Shown here in pieces: positions 7,167-14,178 of a DNA stretch of 21,237 bases. Source of the DNA: an uncultured Collinsella sp. (GTDB lineage Bacteria > Actinomycetota > Coriobacteriia > Coriobacteriales > Coriobacteriaceae); assembly GCA_900541185.1 (NCBI GenBank), contig UQIQ01000038.1, positions 1 to 21,237 on the forward strand. Direction: 5' to 3'. Within the stretch, counting starts at the first letter, position 1. Each line of letters opens with the position of its first letter. Both the position numbers and the translations under genes were made by a program. Below the pieces are notes generated by a model. That model ran no database searches. It saw nothing but the letters and a program-made list of their open reading frames with translations, and was not told the DNA's origin.

Positions 7167-7285
7167 ACATGACGGCATAAAACGAATTGGCCTATAAGCA
7201 TGTCATTACTTAAGCAAAGCTGAAATCTTGGCATCTAGTGCTCGGGACTGCCCAGCTTGGGGTACAACTCAACGTGAACAATGAT

Positions 7286-7316
7286 GGCCCGCCACATGTT
7301 TGGCGGGCCTTTGGTT
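7286..7316 (+). terminator. Hairpin between the exported-protein cassette and htrA
   Basis: GGCCCGCCA (7286-7294) pairs perfectly with TGGCGGGCC (7301-7309) around six bases, followed by a broken T-run (tttggttatt). It could terminate the upstream cassette. Only 29 bases separate it from the htrA start, so the htrA promoter probably lies before it and the hairpin would then sit in the htrA leader. The 119 bases before it (7167-7285) show no gene and no clear promoter. Confidence 0.65.
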
Positions 7317-7338
7317 ATTAGACGAAAGGATCGCAGCT

Positions 7339-8796
7339 ATGAGCGAGAACGATTCCCAGCGTCCCCAGGATGCGGGCAACGCCGGCGAGACTCAGCAGCA
7401 GCCGCGCGTGCAGGTGGAGTCGACGCCTGCCGGTGGTAACAACATTCCCTATGTGCAGGCCTACGACACGCAGACCGGCCAGCCGCTGGGCGGTGCGCAG
7501 GTCGTGAACAAGCACACGGTGGTCAAGACCAAGACCAAAAAGCTGCCGATCTTTATTACGGCACTCGCCGGCTGTGCCTGCGGCGCCCTGCTGGTCATCG
7601 CGCTTATCATGAGCGGCACGCTCAACATTGGCGGCGGCAAGAACGCCGTGACGGCGGGCGCTTCGGGCTCATCGACGCAAAAGATTACGATTGATTCCGA
7701 GGACACCACGCTGGCCGAGGCTGTCTCTGCCAAGGCGCTGCCCTCCGTGGTTTCCATTACCGCCACTTCGAGTGGCAGTCAGGGTGGCTCGCTTTCGCAG
7801 TCTGCCGACAATTCGGACAGCTCGGGTAGCGTCGGCTCGGGCGTGGTGCTCGATACCGAGGGCCACATTCTCACCAACAACCACGTGGTCGATGGTTACG
7901 ATCAGTACGTGGTAACCATGGACGACGGTACCACCTACGAGGCCGAGTTCGTGGGCAACGATGCCTCGAGCGACCTCGCCGTCATTAAGCTCAAGGATGC
8001 CGAATCCTCCAAGCTCACCCCAATCGAGATCGGTGACTCCTCCAAGCTCAACGTGGGCGAGTGGGTCATGGCGATCGGCTCGCCGTTCGGCAACGAGCAG
8101 TCTGTCTCCACGGGCATTGTCTCGGCGCTCTACCGCTCCACGGCCATGAGCTCTACCAGCGGCAACACCATCTATGCCAACATGATTCAGACCGATGCTG
8201 CCATCAACCCGGGCAACTCCGGCGGCGCGCTCGTCAACGATAACGGCGAGCTCGTGGGTATCAACTCGCTCATCGAGAGTTACTCGGGCTCCAGCTCGGG
8301 CGTGGGCTTTGCCATTCCGGTCAACTACGCTAGGAACATCGCCGACCAGATTATCGACGGCAAGACGCCGGTTCATCCGTACCTGGGCGCCACGCTTTCG
8401 AGCGTCAATGCGCTCAACGCCCGCACCAACAAGCTGAGCACCGATAGCGGCGCATATGTGGCGAGCGTTGTGGAGGACGGCCCCGCCGCCAAGGCCGGCA
8501 TCCAGGAGGGTGACGTCATCACCAAGCTGGTCGATGACGAGATCACGAGTGCCGATGGTCTGATCATTGCGCTGCGTAGCCACGAGGTGGGCGAGAAGGT
8601 CGAGATCACGCTCGTGCGCGGCAAGGAAGAGAAGAAGGTCACCGTCGAGCTGGGCTCCGACGAGGAGCTTCAGAATCAGCAGCAGGACGACAGTGCGACC
8701 GACACCGGCAACGGTAGCATCACCGACGAGCAACTACGCCAGTATCTGGAGGAGCTGCTGGGCCAGCGGGGCCAGGGCTACGGCCAGGGTTACTAG
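7339..8796 (+). CDS. htrA: Membrane-anchored HtrA/DegP-like serine protease with PDZ domain
   Basis: A 485-residue extracytoplasmic quality-control protease of the S1C family. Order: a low-complexity cytoplasmic N-terminus (1-68), one transmembrane helix (IFITALAGCACGALLVIALI, about 70-92), a Ser/Thr/Gly-rich linker, then a trypsin-like domain with the complete triad H182 (ILTNNHVVDG), D212 (SDLAVIKL) and S294 (NPGNSGGAL). A C-terminal PDZ domain follows at roughly 355-460 (AKAGIQEGDVI). The tail is Gln/Gly-rich. ATG 7339 has gaaagga eight bases upstream; an open frame extends back to 7300 through the hairpin arm and is rejected. A strong terminator follows. It probably degrades or refolds misfolded exported proteins. 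Confidence 0.95.
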   Translation: MSENDSQRPQDAGNAGETQQQPRVQVESTPAGGNNIPYVQAYDTQTGQPLGGAQVVNKHTVVKTKTKKLPIFITALAGCACGALLVIALIMSGTLNIGGGKNAVTAGASGSSTQKITIDSEDTTLAEAVSAKALPSVVSITATSSGSQGGSLSQSADNSDSSGSVGSGVVLDTEGHILTNNHVVDGYDQYVVTMDDGTTYEAEFVGNDASSDLAVIKLKDAESSKLTPIEIGDSSKLNVGEWVMAIGSPFGNEQSVSTGIVSALYRSTAMSSTSGNTIYANMIQTDAAINPGNSGGALVNDNGELVGINSLIESYSGSSSGVGFAIPVNYARNIADQIIDGKTPVHPYLGATLSSVNALNARTNKLSTDSGAYVASVVEDGPAAKAGIQEGDVITKLVDDEITSADGLIIALRSHEVGEKVEITLVRGKEEKKVTVELGSDEELQNQQQDDSATDTGNGSITDEQLRQYLEELLGQRGQGYGQGY

Positions 8797-8822
8797 CGAG
8801 TCGTATCGCACATATCGAAGCC

Positions 8823-8863
8823 AGAGGGGGCTGTCCCGCCAACGCGGGACAGCCCCCTCTTTT
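8823..8863 (+). terminator. Strong terminator after htrA
   Basis: A perfect 17-bp GC-rich stem (8823-8839 with 8844-8860) with a four-base loop (caac) runs into tttt. It ends htrA transcription and lies between convergent genes, so it may also protect against minus-strand read-through. Confidence 0.92.
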
Positions 8864-8905
8864 CATATTGATCCGTTGGGGACGGAGGAAAACAGATCAT
8901 TTTGG

Positions 8906-9157
8906 TTAGTCTTCGTCGCTGGGAAGGCTTCCAAATGCCTCGATGTACTCTTCGTCCGACATCCAGTCGATGATGTCGCCAGGTTTGCAGTGAAGTGCCT
9001 CGCACATCGCGGTCAACGTCGAAAAGCGAATGCCCTTGAGCCGCCCCGTTTTAATGCGCGAAACGTTAACGGGCGAGATGCCGATAATGTCGGCAAGTTC
9101 TTGAGAGGACATTTTGCGATCCGCCATGACGCGATCGAGTCTCATGACGATTGGCAT
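8906..9157 (-). CDS. XRE-family (Cro/CI-type) transcriptional regulator, YozG-like
   Basis: An 83-residue single-domain DNA-binding protein. The helix-turn-helix covers SSQELADIIGISPVNVSRIKTGRLKGIRFSTLTAMCEAL with LHCKPGDIIDW after it, typical of small YozG-like regulators, followed by an acidic tail. The ribosome site aaggaggg lies four bases before ATG 9157, and the start is 12 bases after the stop of the DUF2975 gene, so the two are co-translated. XRE plus DUF2975 is a widespread pair in Firmicutes and Actinobacteria. It is the natural candidate to bind the dyad at the head of this minus-strand gene cluster. Confidence 0.9.
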   Translation of the reverse strand: MPIVMRLDRVMADRKMSSQELADIIGISPVNVSRIKTGRLKGIRFSTLTAMCEALHCKPGDIIDWMSDEEYIEAFGSLPSDED

Positions 9158-9169
9158 GCTGCCCTCCTT

Positions 9170-9691
9170 CTAAATAATGGCGTCAACGTCCGACTGCAAG
9201 AGTCGCCCGTACTCAAAGATAGCCGAAAGAGATAGCGCAAACAAAGCGAGAACCAGTGTCCAAGCGTTAAAACCAAAGATACCAATTGCGGTAATACTGA
9301 CGTCGTTGGGGAGCTGGACGGCACATAGGTTATCGAAGGTAATCGAGACAATTGAAGAAATGAGCAGTAGAAGCCCAACAACCAGAAAACGCCGGCATTG
9401 TTTTCGCGTGAATATCGACTGAGTGCTGACGACGTCAAGGCAGAAGTTCAAGTAGACAATCAGGCATGCGATTGAAAGCGCCAGGGCCAGAACGTCGCGG
9501 ATGGCGAGCGCGGTAAGGACGGCGCTCGGAATGGACTCACCGTTAATATAGAAGGGAGTGGGTGCAAAGAGCACCTCCCGCGCCTCGTTGGCAACGCTGA
9601 ACGCTGAGAAGGCCGCCATGATTGCTGCGACAGACAAAGTGGCGAGCAACATCACACTGCTAAAACGGCATCGTTTATCTGAGCTTTCCAT
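9170..9691 (-). CDS. DUF2975-family membrane protein
   Basis: A 173-residue integral membrane protein with four predicted transmembrane segments: SVMLLATLSVAAIMAAFSAF, AIRDVLALALSIACLIVYL, FLVVGLLLLISSIVSI and AIGIFGFNAWTLVLALFALS. The C-terminal IFEYGRLLQSDVDAII is the family's recurring end motif. Function is not established; such proteins usually sit beside an XRE regulator, as here, and may sense or modulate it. ATG 9691 is preferred over an in-frame TTG at 9703, which lies in the T-tract of the upstream terminator. The ribosome site (ggggtt) is weak, and the start codon follows that terminator's T-run by only ten bases. Confidence 0.85.
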   Translation of the reverse strand: MESSDKRCRFSSVMLLATLSVAAIMAAFSAFSVANEAREVLFAPTPFYINGESIPSAVLTALAIRDVLALALSIACLIVYLNFCLDVVSTQSIFTRKQCRRFLVVGLLLLISSIVSITFDNLCAVQLPNDVSITAIGIFGFNAWTLVLALFALSLSAIFEYGRLLQSDVDAII

Positions 9692-9701
9692 AATTAACCC
9701 C

Positions 9702-9733
9702 AAAAAGGCTGCGGCAATGCCGCAGCCAAAAAA
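9702..9733 (-). terminator. Bidirectional-looking terminator between the secreted-protein gene and DUF2975
   Basis: The nine-base arms 9707-9715 and 9719-9727 are perfectly complementary around an aat loop, with A-runs on both flanks that read as T-runs on each exit. On the minus strand it follows the small secreted protein gene by eight bases and abuts the DUF2975 start, so it may act as an attenuator rather than a full stop. Confidence 0.85.
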
Positions 9734-9735
9734 TC

Positions 9736-10104
9736 CTAAGCATAGATGGTTCTTGCTTCAGAATGCCAACTGCCGTTGTAATAGTAAGTAACAGTTACGA
9801 CGACGCTTCCGTTGCTGAGTCCGTATCTATGAGTCCAGCTGATGTTGCTAACTCGAGAATTGGAGGTCCAGTTCTTTATGGATTTGATGCCCGTTATCGT
9901 TCCATAGGTATCGTTAACGGTGTAAGTAACATGGAGCCTGACGCCGTTCGAATAGGCGAGGGTGGTTTCGGCGGTGTAGATTGAACGACTTTCGGCAACT
10001 GGCGAAATGATAGAGGAATGGGTTTCTGCTGCGAAGGCGGGCTGCGCGGTCATGCACGATAACCCAACAAGGCAGACGGCGAGTAGATAAGCAGCCTTTT
10101 TCAT
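9736..10104 (-). CDS. Small secreted protein of unknown function
   Basis: Not recognised. The 122-residue product has a clear Sec signal peptide (MKKAAYLLAVCLVGLSCMTA, cleavage near AFA). The mature chain of about 96 residues is rich in Ser, Thr, Tyr and Asn with alternating beta patterns (LHVTYTVNDTYGTITGI; VVVTVTYYYNGSW), suggesting a small beta-sandwich. The mature part has no cysteine. Two ATGs are in tandem (10107 and 10104); the second is six bases from the taggag ribosome site and is preferred. The gene follows the membrane-anchored protein gene by 54 bases and ends at a strong hairpin. Its AT-richer composition resembles the 5.0-7.2 kb cassette. Confidence 0.75.
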   Translation of the reverse strand: MKKAAYLLAVCLVGLSCMTAQPAFAAETHSSIISPVAESRSIYTAETTLAYSNGVRLHVTYTVNDTYGTITGIKSIKNWTSNSRVSNISWTHRYGLSNGSVVVTVTYYYNGSWHSEARTIYA

Positions 10105-10158
10105 CATTGGCTCCTAACTATCTGGTGATTATTTTTTAAACTCCTTTCTGACATCGAG

Positions 10159-10560
10159 CTATTCCTTTTGCGTAATCATGATGGCTGTTGGCGTTATGAG
10201 GGCGGGCAGCTTTGTGGGATCGGTATCGCTGCTGGTGTTGACGGTGCAGGTTACGTCAACGTAGACGCCTTCTTTGATGGCTCCGACTTCTGCCTTCTTA
10301 CCATCCTGATCCTTAATGGGGATGGTTGAATCGATTTTGAAGTTGAGGTGCAGCGGTGCGGATTGGAATTGCTCGCTTGCGATAACGAAGCGACCTTCGC
10401 TCGCCCCGCTGGCGGAAGGGTGATACACAGCAACGACTTCGCCCCGCAAGGAAAGTCCCTTCGAAAAGGGAATGTCCTTCCAGAAAAAGCCGAGCAAAGC
10501 GGCTGCTATAAGGACAAGGGGGACGAGGATGGTTAGGAAACGTTTGGACTGATTCTTCAT
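10159..10560 (-). CDS. Small membrane-anchored beta-rich protein of unknown function
   Basis: Not firmly recognised. The 133-residue product has an N-terminal transmembrane segment or uncleaved signal (FLTILVPLVLIAAALLGFFW, about 8-27), then an extracytoplasmic domain whose strand pattern (LRGEVVAVY, LHLNFKID, VYVDVTCTVN, PTAIMITQ) suggests an OB-like fold similar in style to the DUF3221/YobA group. That fold assignment is inference. ATG 10560 was chosen because gaggtg precedes it by six bases; upstream in-frame codons read AT-rich promoter sequence. It is the first gene of the minus-strand cluster. Confidence 0.72.
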   Translation of the reverse strand: MKNQSKRFLTILVPLVLIAAALLGFFWKDIPFSKGLSLRGEVVAVYHPSASGASEGRFVIASEQFQSAPLHLNFKIDSTIPIKDQDGKKAEVGAIKEGVYVDVTCTVNTSSDTDPTKLPALITPTAIMITQKE

Positions 10561-10578
10561 TTCAATCACCTCACGTTG

Positions 10579-10610
10579 ATAATACCAAAATATATTGCAA
10601 ACACAATATA
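10579..10610 (-). promoter_or_regulatory. Promoter with overlapping 7-bp dyad for the minus-strand cluster
   Basis: On the minus strand TTGTGT (10606-10601) and TATTAT (10584-10579) are 16 bp apart. A perfect inverted repeat, tatattg and caatata separated by six bases (10591-10610), covers the -35 and the spacer, where a repressor would block polymerase. The XRE protein at the end of the same cluster is the obvious candidate. Confidence 0.5.
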
Positions 10611-10677
10611 AAATATTAACTGCGATGAATTGAGTTACATAAAGGAGCATACGAAGTTGCTCGATTCTGGGTGAGCC

Positions 10678-10881
10678 TGGACAGTTAGTTCAGATACGTA
10701 TAAACCCGAGGCGGTTCAGCATGCGTTTTGAGCAATTTTATGATTGGGATGGGGTTTGAATGGGTGTTTGGGAGGGCGAGCGGGACGTTTACATGATCTC
10801 AGGGAGCCCAAATTAGTTGAAACAGGGGTGTTCGTGCCTAATCCAGCTCTAGGATTTATACGTATCTGAACTAACTGTCCA
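10678..10881. mobile_element. MITE-like element with 27-bp perfect terminal inverted repeats
   Basis: Bases 10678-10704 and 10855-10881 are exact reverse complements over 27 bases, beginning tggacagttagttcagatac. They enclose 150 bases with no coding frame of note. The ends read 5'-TG...CA-3', as in many DDE transposons of the IS3/IS481 type. No clear target duplication was seen. It separates the minus-strand exported-protein cluster from ligA. A long-range RNA structure is the alternative. Confidence 0.6.
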
Positions 10882-10989
10882 CCCCAGTCTGGCGGCTGCC
10901 GATTCGGTGCGGTTTGAGACCGGTATTCGGCCCCATCGTGACCGGTGGTACTCTAGTATCCGTTTGAAATCGAGCGAAGGAGTGCCGCT

Positions 10990-13218
10990 ATGGAGCAATC
11001 GAGCCTGTTTGGTGACGGTGTGGACATCGATACCGAAACGCCTGCGAGCGCAGATGCCGCCGCACCGACCGACGCCCGCGCCCAGGCGGCAGCGCGCGCG
11101 GCTGAGCTGCGCCACGAGCTCGATTACCACGCTTATCGCTACTACATGCTCGATGCGCCCGAGATCACGGACGCCGCCTTTGACAAAATGCTCGTTGAGC
11201 TCCAGCAGATCGAGGCGACCTACCCCGATTTGGTAACGCCCGACAGCTATACCCAGCGCGTGGGCGGCTACGTGAGCGAGCAGTTTACGCCGGTCACGCA
11301 CATGGCGCGCATGTATTCCATGGACGATGCCATGGATCTGGACGAACTTGACGCGTGGCTCCAACGAACCGAGGATGCGCTCGGCGCAGGTAGCGTCACC
11401 TATACCTGCGAGCTTAAGATTGACGGTCTGGGCGTGGCGCTAACCTACCAAAACGGCACCTTCGTACGCGCGGCCACGCGCGGCGACGGCACCACGGGCG
11501 AGGACGTGTCGCTCAACGTGCGCACCATCAAGGATGTGCCCATGCACCTGTCCGAGCCGGCGCTCGCCCACATGGGTGCCGACCGCGAGCGCACCATTGA
11601 GGTACGCGGCGAGGTCTATATGCCCAAGGGCAGCTTTGTTCGTCTGAATGAAGAGACCGATGCCGAGGGACGCGACCCCTTCGCCAACCCGCGCAACGCT
11701 GCTGCAGGATCCTTACGCCAAAAGGATCCCAAGGTTACGGCGCGTCGCGACCTCGCTACTTTTATCTACGCCATCGCCGATACCGACCCGCTGCACGTTC
11801 ACAGCCAGCGAGAGTTTCTGGACTGGCTGCGCAGCGCCGGCTTTAGCGTCAACCCCAACGTGGCACGCTGCGCCACGCCGGCCGAGGTTCACGAGTTCTG
11901 CGCCCAGGCGCTTGAGCACCGCGGTGACCTGGACTACGACATCGACGGCGTGGTTGTAAAGGTCGACAGCTTCCAGCAGCAGCTCGACCTGGGCTTTACC
12001 GCCCGAGCGCCGCGCTGGGCCATTGCCTTTAAGTTCCCGCCCGAGGAAAAGCAGACCGTCCTGCGCGAAATCCGCATCCAGGTGGGCCGCACCGGTGTGC
12101 TCACGCCGGTCGCCGAGTTCGACCCAGTGACGGTTGCCGGCTCCACCATCGCGCGCGCCACGCTGCACAATATCGACGAGATCCGTCGCAAAAACGTGCG
12201 CGAGGGCGACACCATCATCGTGCACAAGGCGGGTGACGTGATCCCCGAGGTCGTGGGGCCGGTGCTCGACAAGCGCCCGGCCGATTCGGTCGACTGGCAC
12301 ATGCCCGAGGTCTGCCCCGTGTGCGGCAGCCCCGTGGTCCATGAGGATGGCGAGGTTGCCTACCGCTGCGTGTCCATCGACTGCCCCGCGCAGCTCAAGG
12401 AGCGCCTGCTCCATTGGGTGAGTCGCGGCTGCATGGACGTCGACGGCCTGGGCGACGAGATTGTCGACAAGATGATCGCCGCCGGCCTGATCCACGATGT
12501 CGCGGACTTCTACCAGCTCACAGTCGACGACATCGCCGGCCTGGACACGGGGCGCATGTACGCCAGCTCCAACAGCAAAAAGGGCGTCAAGAAGGGTGAC
12601 CCCATTCCGGTGGGCCTCAAGACGGCCGAGAAAATCATCGCCGAGCTCAACAAGTCCAAGAGCCAGCCGCTCGGTCGCGTGCTGTTTGCCCTGGGTATCC
12701 GCCACGTGGGCAAGAGCGTGGGCGAGGTTATCGCCGAGCGATTCCTGTCGATTGACAAGCTCATCTTGGCGAGCGAAGAGGACATCGCCGAGTGCGAGGG
12801 CATCGGTCCCAAGATTGCGGCGAGCGTCAAGCAGTTCCTGGCCGTGCCCGAGAACCTTGCCGTGCTGGAGCGCCTGCGCCAGGCGGGCCTGTCGCTCGAG
12901 GTCGATTTGGGCGCCGCGCACGCGCAAGCCGCAGCCGACGCTGGCGTGGCGGGCGAGCTCGCCGACGCACAGCCGCTTGCGGGTCTGACTTTCGTGCTCA
13001 CCGGCACGCTCGTAAACCGCACGCGCGACGAGGCAGGCGCGGCGCTCAAGGTGCTTGGCGCCAAGGTTTCGGGCAGTGTGTCAAAGAAGACGAGTTATCT
13101 GGTCGCCGGCCCCAAGGCGGGCTCCAAGCTCACCAAGGCCGAGCAGCTGGGCGTACCCGTGCTGGACGAGGACGCACTCGAGCAAATCTTGGCTACTGGT
13201 CAGGTGCCCCAGGCTTAG
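10990..13218 (+). CDS. ligA: NAD-dependent DNA ligase
   Basis: Essential cytoplasmic enzyme that seals nicks in replication and repair using NAD+. The 742-residue chain has the full bacterial order: Ia domain with HAYRYYMLDAPEITDAAFD (about 47-65), adenylation domain with K143 in ELKIDG, OB fold (IQVGRTGVLTPVAEF), a four-cysteine zinc finger (C442, C445, C460, C465), helix-hairpin-helix repeats (about 475-640) and a C-terminal BRCT domain (about 650-740). It carries an Ala/Asp-rich N-terminal extension of about 35 residues before the Ia domain, making it longer than the usual 670 or so. An insertion near 520-535 (SSNSKKGVKKGDP) is also seen. ATG 10990 has gaaggag seven bases upstream. A terminator follows. 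Confidence 0.97.
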   Translation: MEQSSLFGDGVDIDTETPASADAAAPTDARAQAAARAAELRHELDYHAYRYYMLDAPEITDAAFDKMLVELQQIEATYPDLVTPDSYTQRVGGYVSEQFTPVTHMARMYSMDDAMDLDELDAWLQRTEDALGAGSVTYTCELKIDGLGVALTYQNGTFVRAATRGDGTTGEDVSLNVRTIKDVPMHLSEPALAHMGADRERTIEVRGEVYMPKGSFVRLNEETDAEGRDPFANPRNAAAGSLRQKDPKVTARRDLATFIYAIADTDPLHVHSQREFLDWLRSAGFSVNPNVARCATPAEVHEFCAQALEHRGDLDYDIDGVVVKVDSFQQQLDLGFTARAPRWAIAFKFPPEEKQTVLREIRIQVGRTGVLTPVAEFDPVTVAGSTIARATLHNIDEIRRKNVREGDTIIVHKAGDVIPEVVGPVLDKRPADSVDWHMPEVCPVCGSPVVHEDGEVAYRCVSIDCPAQLKERLLHWVSRGCMDVDGLGDEIVDKMIAAGLIHDVADFYQLTVDDIAGLDTGRMYASSNSKKGVKKGDPIPVGLKTAEKIIAELNKSKSQPLGRVLFALGIRHVGKSVGEVIAERFLSIDKLILASEEDIAECEGIGPKIAASVKQFLAVPENLAVLERLRQAGLSLEVDLGAAHAQAAADAGVAGELADAQPLAGLTFVLTGTLVNRTRDEAGAALKVLGAKVSGSVSKKTSYLVAGPKAGSKLTKAEQLGVPVLDEDALEQILATGQVPQA

Positions 13219-13237
13219 TGCATCAATAGTCAAATTG

Positions 13238-13281
13238 AAGAACCTCCCGGAAGCACGATGCCTTCCGGGCGGTTCTTATTT
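13238..13281. terminator. Shared terminator between convergent ligA and the MerR gene
   Basis: A 16-bp stem (13238-13253 with 13262-13277, one mismatch) with an eight-base loop sits 20 bases after the ligA stop. Its right arm overlaps the stop codon of the MerR gene on the other strand. The T-tract on the plus side is short (ttcttattt). Confidence 0.8.
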
Positions 13282-14124
13282 GGACGGGGCAACCGGCACC
13301 GTGATCTGCGTCACATGGGTCGCGGGGTCGTCGCTGATGATGTCGTCGATAAGGGCGATCTCGCGCGAGGGCCCGGCGGGTGTCAGGTTGTGTTTGCGCA
13401 TATAGCCGAGTAGCTGCTCATAGCGCGGGCCCGCTTGCCCATGCGTGCCGCGGAAGCTTGTGGTCAGGCAGCGCGCAGCGGGTCGCGTCTCGACGTCGCC
13501 CACGTAATCATCGGTGTCATCGAGCAGCAAAAAGACCTCGTCGTAGCCGTCAAAGTCGCCGGCGGCCAGGCGCTCGGCGCTAATCCCAACGCCCAAGTTG
13601 CCCAGGAAGACAAAGGTCTCGTGCTGGCCCTTCTGCAGTTGACGAATCTGCCACTCCAGCGCATAGGCGTCGGTAGGCTTGACACGTTCGCGCAACACGG
13701 CGCAGCGAAGCTCGGGTGCATCGATTGTGCAAATGGTATCGAGCTCGGTGTTCAAGGCATCGTGGAGCAGCGCAAGCCGGTTATCGATCTTACGCGACAC
13801 GCGCTCCAGCTCTCGGCGCTTGCGCTCGATGAGCTCCTGCTGCTGAGCTAGCTGCCGCTGCATGAGGTCCACATCGCGCGTGGTCACAAACTCACGGATC
13901 TGCGCCAACGGCAAGTTGAGAACACGCAGGTGGCTGATGGTGTTGAGGGTGGAGAGCTGCCGCGATCCGTAGCAGCGGTACCCGCTTGCCGGATCGATGT
14001 ACGCCGGGTCCAGCAAGCCCATCTGCTCGTAATGACGTAGCGTCCCCACGCTCAGGTTAAACAGGCGCGCCACCTCGCCAATGCGGAGCAGGCCCTCAGT
14101 ATGTTCACTTGACGTGTCGGTCAC
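13276..14124 (-). CDS. MerR-family regulator with GyrI-like effector-binding domain (BmrR type)
   Basis: A 282-residue drug-responsive activator. Residues 13-80 are the MerR winged helix (RIGEVARLFNLSVGTLRHYEQMGLLDPAYIDPASGYRCY), followed by a dimerising coiled coil (about 92-130, QRQLAQQQELIERKRRELERV) and a C-terminal GyrI-like domain that would bind hydrophobic ligands. The start is GTG at 14124 with gaaaggag seven bases upstream. The gene follows the MATE exporter gene by 54 bases on the same strand, and a MerR-type operator lies before that exporter, so the protein probably controls its own operon. The ligand is unknown. Confidence 0.9.
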   Translation of the reverse strand: MTDTSSEHTEGLLRIGEVARLFNLSVGTLRHYEQMGLLDPAYIDPASGYRCYGSRQLSTLNTISHLRVLNLPLAQIREFVTTRDVDLMQRQLAQQQELIERKRRELERVSRKIDNRLALLHDALNTELDTICTIDAPELRCAVLRERVKPTDAYALEWQIRQLQKGQHETFVFLGNLGVGISAERLAAGDFDGYDEVFLLLDDTDDYVGDVETRPAARCLTTSFRGTHGQAGPRYEQLLGYMRKHNLTPAGPSREIALIDDIISDDPATHVTQITVPVAPSK

Positions 14125-14153
14125 AGGACAGCTCCTTTCAATGGGGTCGGGGA

Positions 14154-14177
14154 GGGGCGCCAGGCTCGCGTCGCCCC
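14154..14177 (-). other. Intercistronic hairpin between the MATE and MerR genes
   Basis: GGGGCG (14154-14159) pairs with CGCCCC (14172-14177) directly after the exporter's stop codon. There is no T-run, so it is more likely an mRNA stability or partial-attenuation element than a terminator. Confidence 0.35.
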
Positions 14178-14178
14178 G

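Noticed and set aside
7669..8733. Long antisense frame of 354 codons opposite htrA
   Set aside because: A codon-bias shadow of a well-recognised protease gene, with no recognisable domain or ribosome site.
8873..8905. Short stretch before the XRE stop (gacggaggaaaacagatcat) as another dispersed repeat
   Set aside because: It looks like a repeat fragment, but no second copy occurs in the window, so it cannot be supported.
8906..9691. XRE plus DUF2975 as a toxin-antitoxin pair
   Set aside because: DUF2975 is a membrane protein with no known toxin activity, and the XRE protein is of the regulator type; a regulatory pair is the simpler reading.
11713..12927. Antisense frame of 404 codons inside ligA
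   Set aside because: A shadow of ligA, whose every domain is intact on the plus strand.
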